A DNA stretch of 44,691 nucleotides from Thermoplasmata archaeon. Lineage in GTDB: Archaea; Thermoplasmatota; Thermoplasmata; Lutacidiplasmatales; UBA184. The notes beneath the pieces are model-generated. The model saw only the letters and a program-made list of their open reading frames with translations. It was not told the DNA's origin and did no database searches. Location of the stretch: positions 1 to 44,691 of the forward strand of contig JAKIWX010000004.1 of NCBI GenBank assembly GCA_022749845.1. The letters run 5' to 3'. The position numbers and the translations under genes are program-made. Position 1 is the stretch's first letter. Every line of letters starts with the position of its first letter. Below, one piece after another: positions 35,680 through 44,691 of this stretch.

Positions 35680-38369
35680 TGTCGGGAGGAACCGTTCCGG
35701 CAGCGCCTCCCGGAAACCCTCCGGGACAGCCCCCCGAAGTCACCCAACGATTCCTTCGCTGGTCCGAGATCGCCTTTGCCCTCGAGAATCTCCCCTTCCT
35801 GTTCCTCTTCTACGACGCCTTCAACCTCAACGACTCGCTCTACTCCACAAGCCTGCTCTACTTCGGCCTCACGCCGTACGACCCGAACCACGGGGCCACG
35901 ATCCTCGTCGGCTACCCCCTTCTGCCGTACAACCTCGGCATGCTGGGCGCTTACTCTGCCTCAGCGTACAGTCTGCTCGCGACCGCTGTCTTCCTGAAGC
36001 TTCTCGCGCTCGCAGCCACCTACCTCGCAGCCCGCCTCTTGCTCCGGATCGCGCTGCGGGAACGCTGCACGAATTGGCGAGCGATCTATCTCACCTTCCT
36101 GCTGAACCCGTTCCTCCTTCTGGTCAACGTCATCTGGATCGAGACGGACATCTTCGTCATCCTTGCCCTGCTGGTCGCGTTCTACTTCTACCACTACGGA
36201 TGGCATCGTTCCGGCGATCTTCTCGCCCTGGCGTGTGGACTCACCGCGCTCCTGTGGGCGGGGTTCAGCTACTTCGCTCCGCTCCTCCTAGTACCGACCC
36301 TCGTCGTCTACGGCTCGACGCTCAAGCGGCGGCTCTCCTCATTCGCGCTGGTGGCTGCGATGGGCGCACTGTTCGCCGTTCCATTTCTCGTGTTCCAGTT
36401 CAGCTCCTTCACGATCCTGGGGGTCACCGGCAAAGGAGCCACCAACCCATATTCGCTCCTCCAGCTGGTGGTCCCTCTCGGAGCTACGATTCCGGCGATC
36501 GTCTCGCGTGGAACCCTCGTCCTCGTTGGGATTGCCTCGGTGGCGTTGCCCTTCGTCCTTCAGCGACGGGGCATCCACGCGTCGGTCTGTCTCCTGACCG
36601 TCTTCGCCTTCGCCTTGCTGGCGACTCCCTCCGCGGTCCAAGGGGACAACTTTGTCATCCTCACCGGGCTCATTCCGCTAGCGTTGATTTTCACTCCCGG
36701 AGTGAGGATCTCGGTGGCGAGGATCTTCGCACTGGAGCTCTTCCTGCTCCCGCTCATGTGGATCGTCCAAATGTTCAACGGGCCCGGCCAGGTCACCGGG
36801 GTCTACTACTGGGCCTTCTTCGTCCTGCATCAGAACGTCGACCTCTTCCAGCCGCTCGGCGGGACCGTCGTCTGGCGGCTTTCCATCGTCCTCGTGGGCG
36901 TTCTCCTCACCGGCACGGTGGGCTATCTGCTGCGAAGCCAGGTGATCTCGAATCGGGCCGCGACCCCGGCCCCGGTCCCTGCGAGCTCGGCCGACGTGGG
37001 GCGGAGGCTCCGCTCCCCGCTCGAGTCCCTTGCCGTCTCAAGGCGGAGGGCGCTCGGAGTGTGCCTCATCGCGATACTGATCGCCGCCCCCGTGGTGGGT
37101 TGGGCCAGCACTCGTTCGGGATTCTCGTTCGACTCCGAGGGGGGCTTTCCCTCGCAGCTCTTCTTCACCCACGACTACGACGCGCCCTCCGACTATCTGC
37201 AACCCGCCGCGAACACCTTTTCGCTGGATCCCGGGACCGGCAGCCTGGTGATTGGCTCTTCCTCGCCGAGCCTGGGATTCATCCGCACGTTCCAGGGCCA
37301 ACAGTTCGACCTCCGGATGACGGTACGCCTGCTCGATCCGAGCACCCTGAGCATTGGATCGCCCGTGACGGTCGTCAACGCCTCTGGCTTGGAGGCAGGA
37401 TTCTCCAACGAACGGGACCTGCCCGCGAGCCTGAGCCCGCTCGTCCCGGTGGCGAGCACGGGGTTCACCTCCGTGGTGAACCCGAACCCGCTCCTCACCA
37501 ACGTGACCACGGCGTACCAAACCAACGGAAGCGGCGTGTCCGTGTACACGCTCGTTCCGTCCGCAATGCCCGGCACCACCCTCGCGTTCGCCGGAGAATT
37601 GAGTCGCGACGCGAGTTCGCAGACCGTACTATGGACCGTCTCGAACCACGGCATCGTCGTGTTGGAGGCGTACTTGGTCGGTCAGGCGTTCTACCTGGGC
37701 GCGTTCACGCAGGGGAAATGGACCTTCGCCTCGAGGAACCTCGGTTTCAGTTTCGGGAGTTGGTTCTACTCGGGCTTCTCCGTCGACCCGGTCGGCAGCA
37801 GCCTGCACGCGTGGATCAACGGCGTGACGCTTGGCCTCACGGGGGTGTGGAACGCGACGGACGACACGACGCTCAATTATGGCAAGTTCTCCCCGAGCGC
37901 TGCGAACGATGGAAAGTTCGCCTTCATCGGAAACCTCACGGCACTCTACGCGCAGCCCACGGCCGACCTGAAGTACGCCACCACCGCCTTCATGGACCCG
38001 GCCCCGCTAGCGCCGCTCGCGACCCTCCTCCTAGGTTCCGTCGCCCAGATCAACTACTCGGGATCTCCCTTCTCCTCTGTCCTGAGCGTGGACGGTGTAG
38101 CGAGCCGCTCGACCGCTCCGGACCCGGAGATTCAGTTCGGCAAGATCACGGATAGTGGGGCTGCGTTGCAGTTCCAGTTCGAACGCGTCGATATCTCCTC
38201 AGCCCCTCCCGTCGGCGGGACCTTCTGGTTCCTCCTAGAGTTCGCCGTCTCCTTTCCCGCAGTCCCCTTTGTCCTGTTCGCGACACGCCCCTCGGCGCGT
38301 CCGACAGAGCTCGGCACCGGCCCGAGCGCGGTCGAGGACCACGGGGCCAACCCACCCGCGGTTCAGTAG
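35676..38369 (+). CDS. Large polytopic membrane protein (ArnT/DUF2029-like) fused to extracytoplasmic LamG/ConA-like domain
   Basis: ~12 hydrophobic spans, then SLGFIRTFQGQQFDLRMTVRLLDPS.. and SLHAWINGVTLGLTGVWNATDD; ATGA overlap with wbsX-like gene. Confidence 0.65.
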   Translation: MMSGGTVPAAPPGNPPGQPPEVTQRFLRWSEIAFALENLPFLFLFYDAFNLNDSLYSTSLLYFGLTPYDPNHGATILVGYPLLPYNLGMLGAYSASAYSLLATAVFLKLLALAATYLAARLLLRIALRERCTNWRAIYLTFLLNPFLLLVNVIWIETDIFVILALLVAFYFYHYGWHRSGDLLALACGLTALLWAGFSYFAPLLLVPTLVVYGSTLKRRLSSFALVAAMGALFAVPFLVFQFSSFTILGVTGKGATNPYSLLQLVVPLGATIPAIVSRGTLVLVGIASVALPFVLQRRGIHASVCLLTVFAFALLATPSAVQGDNFVILTGLIPLALIFTPGVRISVARIFALELFLLPLMWIVQMFNGPGQVTGVYYWAFFVLHQNVDLFQPLGGTVVWRLSIVLVGVLLTGTVGYLLRSQVISNRAATPAPVPASSADVGRRLRSPLESLAVSRRRALGVCLIAILIAAPVVGWASTRSGFSFDSEGGFPSQLFFTHDYDAPSDYLQPAANTFSLDPGTGSLVIGSSSPSLGFIRTFQGQQFDLRMTVRLLDPSTLSIGSPVTVVNASGLEAGFSNERDLPASLSPLVPVASTGFTSVVNPNPLLTNVTTAYQTNGSGVSVYTLVPSAMPGTTLAFAGELSRDASSQTVLWTVSNHGIVVLEAYLVGQAFYLGAFTQGKWTFASRNLGFSFGSWFYSGFSVDPVGSSLHAWINGVTLGLTGVWNATDDTTLNYGKFSPSAANDGKFAFIGNLTALYAQPTADLKYATTAFMDPAPLAPLATLLLGSVAQINYSGSPFSSVLSVDGVASRSTAPDPEIQFGKITDSGAALQFQFERVDISSAPPVGGTFWFLLEFAVSFPAVPFVLFATRPSARPTELGTGPSAVEDHGANPPAVQ

Positions 38370-38595
38370 AAGGTCGCGCCGCCTCGCGGGAAGGCGGTGG
38401 AGAAACTAGGGAACGGGTGGCGGGCCGCACCAGGGGGAAGCCGTCGTGGGTCAGGTCGCGAATCCCAAGGGGTAGTCAACCGAATCTTGGTGCGGAAAGG
38501 AGCTCCCTAGGCCTCCTAACTTTGTCGCGGGCACGGAGGAACTTGCAGCCGCTTGTCTCTGGTGCGGCAGGAGCCGCCCGGGCGAGGGGTTGGCG

Positions 38596-39732
38596 TTACG
38601 AGGGCGGCCGAAGGGACTCCCGGCTGCGTCGTCGTCCTCGAGGTACGGCGAATCCGACGGCGTAGGCGACGTCCGCCATCCAGCCGATTCCCCCCATCGT
38701 CGCTAGCTCCCGGCCCCGGAGTCGGTACGATTTCCTCTCCCGAATGCCTCGGAGGGTCAGCTGAGCCCATCTCGCTACAGGGGGAACTCCGATGACGAGT
38801 AGGGCGAAGGGGGCCCGAGTCCAGAGGTAGAGCCCAACTCCAACCAAGGCCAAGAAGATCCAGAGCACCCCGCTCATTCTATTCACGAACCGGGGATCCA
38901 CAGAAGCTCCCGGGGCGCGGCGCAGCGCACCGAACCGAGTGGTCGCCAGGACCTGCCGCATCTGTCTCCCGTACGAGGCGTCCTTCCGAAGATGGGTTCG
39001 CAGTCCGCCGGACGCGCCCAACATGATGGTGAATCGGAGCTCCGGGTCGCGCACGACCCGGTACTGCGTTTGTCTTAGTCGCCAAGCCAACACCTGGTCC
39101 TCTCCACCCTCCTCGAGCCGAGTATCGAATCCGCCCAGCTGAAGAAGCGCGCTCCGGCGAAACATGTCGCACTTGTTCTCGGAGAAGAGCGTGTAGCGAC
39201 CCCTACCCTGTTCGGCCGCCGTGGTGTCCATGGCGTGGTGCCGGAGCACCCAGAACTCGCGCTCGAGGGGGTCCATCCGCTCTACGTTGTGGATTGGCGA
39301 GCCGACCGCCGAGATCACCACCGGGTTGTCGAAATGACGGGCCGCACGGGCGAGCCAGTCGCTGCCCACGAGGGAGCAGTCCTGGTGCAGGACGAGCACA
39401 AGTTCCCCCTCCGCAGTTCGCACGCCTTCGTTGAGCGTCGAGGCTAGCCCCGCATTCTCACCGTGCGGGACGAGGCGAGCTCCCGGCGTCGACTTCGCGA
39501 TCTCCACGAGAAGAGCCGAGCTTCCGTCGGTGCTGCCATCGTCGATGAGCAGGATCTCGCCGGGAGGTGGGAGTTGGGAGGCCACAGAGGCGACGGCGCG
39601 CCGGATGGAATGCTCTCCGTTGTAGACGGGTAGGAGGACCGAGACGCTTGGCGGGGCAGCTGCGGCGGCCCGTTCGGGGTGGGCGACAGAGGAGGAAACC
39701 GAGGCCGCTGGCGAGGAGGTGGGTGGGCTCAT
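38596..39732 (-). CDS. Family 2 glycosyltransferase with C-terminal TM segments
   Basis: VSVLLPVYNGEHSIRRAVASV..LLIDDGSTDGSSALL..NEGVRTAEGELVLVLHQDCSLVG. Confidence 0.87.
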   Translation of the reverse strand: MSPPTSSPAASVSSSVAHPERAAAAAPPSVSVLLPVYNGEHSIRRAVASVASQLPPPGEILLIDDGSTDGSSALLVEIAKSTPGARLVPHGENAGLASTLNEGVRTAEGELVLVLHQDCSLVGSDWLARAARHFDNPVVISAVGSPIHNVERMDPLEREFWVLRHHAMDTTAAEQGRGRYTLFSENKCDMFRRSALLQLGGFDTRLEEGGEDQVLAWRLRQTQYRVVRDPELRFTIMLGASGGLRTHLRKDASYGRQMRQVLATTRFGALRRAPGASVDPRFVNRMSGVLWIFLALVGVGLYLWTRAPFALLVIGVPPVARWAQLTLRGIRERKSYRLRGRELATMGGIGWMADVAYAVGFAVPRGRRRSRESLRPPS

Positions 39733-39855
39733 GGTTCGACGACCATCCTCCCTGGCTCAGGCGGGCCAACTGCCGCACGGACGTGGTCGGTATGGCGGAG
39801 AACCGCGCCCTTGCTGACGGCGAGGTTTGGCACGGTGGGGTTCAAGTCGGCGCGG

Positions 39856-40743
39856 TCATTCCTGGCGCTGGGAGCGCAGGGTGTCGGGCCGGCCGAGCCG
39901 GCCGAACTCCCGTTCGGGAGAGGGGAGCGCGTACTCTGGAGCTTGGAACAGACCCCGATTCCTGGACGGGATGCGGGCCTTGAGCCGAAGCAGCCCCGCC
40001 CCGTGGAGAAGTACGTCGGCCAGGAGCCGACCAAAGCTCGTGCGGGTCGCTTTCCTCTCCACCCATTCGACGGGAACCTCCTTGATGCCGAATCCGTCGG
40101 CGTGGGCGAGCACGAGGATCTCGGTGTCCCAGAACCAGGAGTCCTCCGTCGTCTGGTCGAGGAGTTGGCGAACCGCTCGCGCGTTGAAGGCCTTGAGTCC
40201 GCATTGATGGTCCCGGATCGACTCCGAGAACGCGACGCGGACGAGCCAGTTGTAGGCTCGAGAGACGAGGAAACGCAGCGGGGGGCGGTGCACGCGGCTG
40301 CCGTCCATGTATCGGGAACCCGTGACAACATCCCAACCGTTCGCCACCTCCCGGACGACCGTCGCGAGGGGCTCCGAGCCACTCGCGAGGTCGGCGTCCG
40401 TGAAGCAGTAGATGTCGGCCTCTTGGCGGGACCATAGCTCGCGTAACGCCTTGCCCCGGCCCAGAGCGTGCGGCCACTCCTGTACAATGATCTCCGGAAA
40501 GAGCGAAGGCAGCTCCTCCAACAGTGCCTTGGTTCCGTCAGTGGACCCGTCTTCGGCGATCGCGAGCTGATAGCTGAATCCGGAGGAGTCGAACGCTGCC
40601 TTCAGCGCCCGGATTGTCGGGACAAGTCGGGCGGCCTCGTTCCGGACAGGGATGGTGACGAGAACCCGCGGAGCGCTGGCCCGGGGCATCCCTCTGGCTC
40701 TGTGGGGTTCCTCGGAAACAGACTCCGCGGCCCCCGTATCCAT
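39856..40743 (-). CDS. Dolichol-phosphate glycosyltransferase-like GT2
   Basis: VLVTIPVRNEAARLVPTIRALKAAF..LAIAEDGSTDGTKALLEEL..DIYCFTDADLASGSEPL..GSRYMDGSRVHRPPLRFLVSRAYNWLVR. Confidence 0.85.
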   Translation of the reverse strand: MDTGAAESVSEEPHRARGMPRASAPRVLVTIPVRNEAARLVPTIRALKAAFDSSGFSYQLAIAEDGSTDGTKALLEELPSLFPEIIVQEWPHALGRGKALRELWSRQEADIYCFTDADLASGSEPLATVVREVANGWDVVTGSRYMDGSRVHRPPLRFLVSRAYNWLVRVAFSESIRDHQCGLKAFNARAVRQLLDQTTEDSWFWDTEILVLAHADGFGIKEVPVEWVERKATRTSFGRLLADVLLHGAGLLRLKARIPSRNRGLFQAPEYALPSPEREFGRLGRPDTLRSQRQE

Positions 40744-41232
40744 GCCGGTCCAGTGCCCTAGGGAGGTCGGCGTGTCGGAAACCAGAGAACCCGCCGACAC
40801 TGCCTGAACTCCGCTCCGGAACCGAGCGGCTGACGAGCCCGGAAAAGACACTGGCCACGCCCGTGTCGTTCCGTCCGCCATTGAACCCGGCTACGCAACA
40901 ATGGACTTGACACCCCTCATATGACTTGTGGTTCACACGACTGAGGGTGGAGCGTTCGAAGACCCTCCATCTCCGCCGTCACCGGGGACCCCCTCGTGGA
41001 TGCACCGAGACTCGGCGAGCTGGGGCAGATTCGATCCGTTGCGCCTCGCTGGGCAAGGGGATCACCTCCACGGTGTCTCAGTTGCGCCGCGGCGCGACTG
41101 CTCCGGAAGGCTTTTCCACCGGTTCTCGCCTCGGCGCTCAGTGACTCACGCTCCTCGAGTCCGCTCCGATCGGACGCGCGGCGGTCCCCGGAGAGAGCTT
41201 CAAATCCTAGCCATCTCCGGCGGCCCTCCCTG

Positions 41233-42723
41233 ATGGCCACTGGGAGCACTCCGACCGACCCTGCGCCGCCGCTCCGCAGCGAGGGTAGGCGGCGACGGCT
41301 GCTCCGGGCGATGCGCGAGGGGGTCCAGCTTTCCCTGCTGCTTGGTCCCCTCGAACGACTGGCACGAACCTCGCACCGCCGCTGGCTCCTGGTCGTACTC
41401 CTCACCGGAACGGGGCTACGCCTACTTCTCGCACCGCTCACGAGCCAATACGACCCCGCGATCTTCGGCGAGAGCTCGGCCACGATGGCGATGGGTGGGG
41501 GACCGTACACCTATCTCATCGTCTATCCGACCGATTGGGTCCTCGTCCTGAATCTGATCGGGAGGACCGCCGCCCTCTTCCTACCCGCGAACGCACTCGT
41601 GGCGGCCCCCGCCGCCGTCCTCACGCTCGGATTGACGCTCGGCGGGCTCGAGCCCACCTCCTATCCGGTACCTCTCGTCGCGCTGCTCGAGAAGGGCATC
41701 GTACTCCTCTTTGACGTCGCGATGGCGGGGCTCCTCTACAGCATCGTCCAGGAGTGGAGCGGGGACCGCCTCAAAGCGCGCCTCGTGTTCGCCGCTTGGT
41801 TCCTCAACCCGTTTGTCGTCATCGAGAGCGGAATACACGGCGCCTTCGACGTGATCCCGACGTTTTTCGTGGTCGCCGCGTTCTATCTCTGGTACCACGA
41901 CCGCCCACTTTCTGCCGGGGCGGCGTTCGGGCTCGGGGTGATGGTGAAGGTCTACCCGCTGCTTCTCCTACCTTTGTTCGTCGCGGCGCTCCTCGCGCGC
42001 CGCGACCTAGCCCCGGTGCGGCGGGCGATGAGCGCGTTGTGGTTCGGGCTCGGCACGGCGGGGATCGTCGCCCTCTCGCTCTGGCCACCCGGGATACTCC
42101 AACAGTACCTGCAGATCGTGGGGACCGGCCCCTCGGTGGGCGAGTCGCACGGGGGCTTCGGCCCTTGGTCCCTGTCCGCGTTTCCCGGGCTCGGGGGATG
42201 GAGACGCTGGCTGTTCCTAAACACGGCCCCCGTCGCGCTCATCTCGGCCGCGATCGCCTTCGGCCTCGTGACTCTCTTCGCGATCTACTATGCACGGCGG
42301 GCAGGGGCCGGGAACTGGCACGCGCCCCTCACATACGCAGCGGTCGGCTCCGTTTTCGCGATCCTTCTCAGCTTCTCGGTCACCCAGCCCCAATACCTGC
42401 TCTGGATCCTGCCGTGGCTCCTCCTCGCGGCGGTCGTGGAACGGAGGTTTCGCACGGTCGCGGCTGCCCTCACGCTCGGCGGCTCCACGTTCTACGTCGT
42501 GGGTTTGGCGGGGCCGCTCTACCTAGCGCAGCCCACGGCGATTTTCACCCATTGGATCTCCTTCTCCCTCATCGACGCCGCTGTGCTGGGCTCTCCGATC
42601 TACGCGCCGTGGGTCGAGCTCGTCACCACGGTGAGCGTCTTCCTGCTCCTCACCTACGCGGCGCTCCAAGCCCTGCGACGACTGCGCAGGCCGACCGCTG
42701 GAGGTGTCCGCGTTGCGGCTTGA
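41233..42723 (+). CDS. Polytopic mannosyltransferase-like membrane protein
   Basis: YDPAIFGESSATMAMGGGPYTYLIVYPTDW..NPFVVIESGIHGAFDVIPTFFVVAAFYLWYHDRPLSAGAAFGLGVMVKVYPLLLLPLF..QPQYLLWILPWLL. Confidence 0.72.
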   Translation: MATGSTPTDPAPPLRSEGRRRRLLRAMREGVQLSLLLGPLERLARTSHRRWLLVVLLTGTGLRLLLAPLTSQYDPAIFGESSATMAMGGGPYTYLIVYPTDWVLVLNLIGRTAALFLPANALVAAPAAVLTLGLTLGGLEPTSYPVPLVALLEKGIVLLFDVAMAGLLYSIVQEWSGDRLKARLVFAAWFLNPFVVIESGIHGAFDVIPTFFVVAAFYLWYHDRPLSAGAAFGLGVMVKVYPLLLLPLFVAALLARRDLAPVRRAMSALWFGLGTAGIVALSLWPPGILQQYLQIVGTGPSVGESHGGFGPWSLSAFPGLGGWRRWLFLNTAPVALISAAIAFGLVTLFAIYYARRAGAGNWHAPLTYAAVGSVFAILLSFSVTQPQYLLWILPWLLLAAVVERRFRTVAAALTLGGSTFYVVGLAGPLYLAQPTAIFTHWISFSLIDAAVLGSPIYAPWVELVTTVSVFLLLTYAALQALRRLRRPTAGGVRVAA

Positions 42724-43771
42724 GCCGGTCCGGCTCCTCCAGGCGGTGATCGTCGTCTTCGTAGCAGCGCTCCTCCTTTCGGAAGGGCTTCTGTACGCGC
42801 CGGGCGCGCGCCCGCGGCTGACCGTCGAGCAGAGCTTCCACGACCTGGGCAGCGGCCGCGTGGCGCTGTTCACGAACGCTACCGGGAGCTTCGACGCGAA
42901 CCTCGCCCAGTCGGTGTTCGCCGTGGCGCAGCCCACTCCACCGACGGATGTGTACTACTACTACGACGCGAACTACCCGGTCTCCTTCTCCTCCATTGCC
43001 GACTGGTTCGGCCTCACCCAGCACCTGAGCGTCGTCGCTTCGGCGCGAGGCCTCCCGTTCAACCTCACCCTGGTGGACGCGGTGGGACTCGCGGGAGTGC
43101 TCCGTCAACCCCCCCGAGCGAACACCGTGCTGATTGTCGCCTCGGGGGTGCTGCCCGACACCGTCTACACGGCGCAGAGCGACCTCCTCGCTCCCTGGAT
43201 CCGGCTTGGCGGAACCCTGGTCTGGGCGGGCGACACGGTGGGAAGGTACGAAGGAACCCCCATCGCGCCGGGCGCGACCTTCGGGAAGCTTCTCCCGGTG
43301 CCCAACGGCTCAGCCCGGTTCCTGTCGGGGATCCATCTTGGGGGAACGGGGATTGTCTACTCGAACCGTTCGGTGTTCTCGGACGCCGTCTACCTCGCCT
43401 ACCCATACGCAATTGCCGGCGGAGCGTTCCGGACGAGCGACGTCCTGGCGGCGAACGGTCGGGTGCTCGGCTTCCTCGATGGCGCCTGGACGAACTGGGC
43501 GGCGTTCCCGATCGGCCAAGGAACGCTGGTCGACCTCGCGGCGCCGGGCTACGACGTCGTGCGCCTCTCCTTCTCGCTCGTGAACTTGCTCCAGTCGGGA
43601 GCGTGGTCTCCGACGAACACGCTCGAGGGCGCCTCGGCGTTCAGCGTTGCCTCGAACTCACCGTTCTCCTCGGTCGCGCTCCTCGCTGCCCCCGGAGCGG
43701 GCTTGCATCTCTGCGCTTTTTCGGTCGAGGTCGATTATCTCGCCCCGTTCGCCGCGCGCAGCTGCGCCTAG
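42704..43771 (+). CDS. Membrane-anchored extracytoplasmic protein of unknown function
   Basis: N-terminal TM LLQAVIVVFVAALLLSEGLL; alternating strand/helix body ANTVLIVASGVLPDTVYTAQSDLLAPWIRLGGTLVWAGD; overlaps upstream gene by 20 nt. Confidence 0.6.
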   Translation: MSALRLEPVRLLQAVIVVFVAALLLSEGLLYAPGARPRLTVEQSFHDLGSGRVALFTNATGSFDANLAQSVFAVAQPTPPTDVYYYYDANYPVSFSSIADWFGLTQHLSVVASARGLPFNLTLVDAVGLAGVLRQPPRANTVLIVASGVLPDTVYTAQSDLLAPWIRLGGTLVWAGDTVGRYEGTPIAPGATFGKLLPVPNGSARFLSGIHLGGTGIVYSNRSVFSDAVYLAYPYAIAGGAFRTSDVLAANGRVLGFLDGAWTNWAAFPIGQGTLVDLAAPGYDVVRLSFSLVNLLQSGAWSPTNTLEGASAFSVASNSPFSSVALLAAPGAGLHLCAFSVEVDYLAPFAARSCA

Positions 43772-43785
43772 CGGAGGGGGGTGGC

Positions 43786-44691
43786 TCACGCGGCGAGTTG
43801 CTTCGCCGTGCGATAGAGTCGCACCGCCAGGCTCGGGGAGGCCACGTACAGGCCCGCAAGCGGAACGACCGCTGGATAGGTACGCACTTCGAGGGTCGAG
43901 GAGAGCCTTAGGAGATCGAGCCAGAGACGTGCGACTCGAGCTCGCCCGCGGCTAGCACCGCGGAGCTCGGCGATCGCCTCCTCGAGCGCGATGGACCCCT
44001 GCACGTACCGAACGACCGAGGCGTCCTCCGACCTCCGCGCGACGTCGAGGAGCACGCGGCGGACGGCGAGATTGCGTTCCGAGAGTCGGCGCAGCCGTTC
44101 GAACTCCTCGGCGGTCGGTCGCGAGGCGCTCGACGCACTCTCGGGGTGCAGCCGGAGCTCGGTGAGGGGGCGGTCGTCAAGGAGGAGGGAACCGGAGGAG
44201 CTGAGCGCGGCCACGAAGAGAAACTGGTCGACGAGGAGGTCCGTTTGCGCGAGCGCCGCGGCCCACGGTTCGAGCATGGTCCGGCGAACCGAGATCGAGC
44301 TGTTGTTGTACCCGGGAAAGAGGCCACGTAGGTTCGAGAGGTCTCCACGCGGGGTCCGGGGGGGCACGAGCACCCGCCCGACCCGCGAGGTCCGGACCAC
44401 GGCGTCCCGACGGAAGTAGGGTGGCTCGAGCGGTCGGCCCGCCTCGTCGATCGCCCGGAAACTGTTGTGGTAGTAGTTGAGATCGGGGTCGGAATCGAAC
44501 CGATCCAACACCTCGGCGAGCTTGGTGGGAGCGAACCGGTCGTCGTCCTCGAGGAACACCAGGACCTCGCCACGGGCCGCTGCGAGGCCCGTCGCGGCCT
44601 TCCGACCGAGCTCGGGGCCCTCGCTTTCGAGGAACCGCGCCGACCTCCCCTCCAGGAGCCGAGATCGTTCGGGCTCGGGAAGTGATCCCAC
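43786..44691 (-). CDS. Family 2 glycosyltransferase, N-terminus outside window
   Basis: GRKAATGLAAARGEVLVFLEDDDRFAPTKLAEVLDRFDSDPDLNYYHNSFRAIDE; the first beta-alpha unit is missing at the window edge. Confidence 0.75.
   Translation of the reverse strand: MGSLPEPERSRLLEGRSARFLESEGPELGRKAATGLAAARGEVLVFLEDDDRFAPTKLAEVLDRFDSDPDLNYYHNSFRAIDEAGRPLEPPYFRRDAVVRTSRVGRVLVPPRTPRGDLSNLRGLFPGYNNSSISVRRTMLEPWAAALAQTDLLVDQFLFVAALSSSGSLLLDDRPLTELRLHPESASSASRPTAEEFERLRRLSERNLAVRRVLLDVARRSEDASVVRYVQGSIALEEAIAELRGASRGRARVARLWLDLLRLSSTLEVRTYPAVVPLAGLYVASPSLAVRLYRTAKQLAA

Noticed and set aside
35525-38155. 876-aa plus-strand ORF in another frame of the membrane/LamG gene
   Set aside because: Arg/Pro/Ser-rich translation; the 35676-38369 frame has the TM segments and domain motifs.
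40882-41232. Possible small ORF 40928-41233 in the intergenic gap between glycosyltransferases
   Set aside because: No domain-like pattern or promoter; likely chance ORF in GC-rich DNA.
1-44691. CRISPR arrays, IS elements with transposase, rRNA genes
   Set aside because: No regularly spaced short repeats with unique spacers, no transposase motif and no rRNA-like sequence seen on manual reading; the Kelch repeats are coding.

Overview
High-GC archaeal chromosome segment, probably Thermoplasmatota-like by gene content. This placement is inferred from protein resemblance only; no searches were run. It holds: (i) a 3' fragment of archaeal type II GAPDH; (ii) the archaeal information-processing cluster rpo7-spt4-dpcK(DUF359)-rps24e-rps27ae, in which three proteins carry similar Lys/Ala/Pro/Glu-rich tails; (iii) a tRNA-Arg(CCG) whose last ~15 nt recur three more times downstream in direct orientation (12691, 13481, 14491), bounding blocks with a PknK-like Ser/Thr kinase-ATPase-TPR protein, a RelE/ParE-type toxin-antitoxin pair and a cysteine-less DsbA-like protein; (iv) secreted or hydrolytic proteins, a Kelch surface protein, and a copper module of a 48-aa YHS mini-protein (absent from the ORF track) plus a YHS-CPC P-type ATPase; (v) a tRNA-Asn(GTT) apparently interrupted in its T-loop by a ~29-nt intron, followed by a CAT-anticodon tRNA; (vi) an AT-rich island with three copies of a 14-bp operator-like motif TTTAGTAYYCTAAA near an AbrB-like gene; (vii) an M29-like aminopeptidase, an Amt transporter and three-gene proton-translocating transhydrogenase; (viii) a large glycosyltransferase/membrane-protein locus to the right edge. 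The strongest leads are the tRNA-3'-end repeat array, the T-loop intron and the AbrB-associated operator set.
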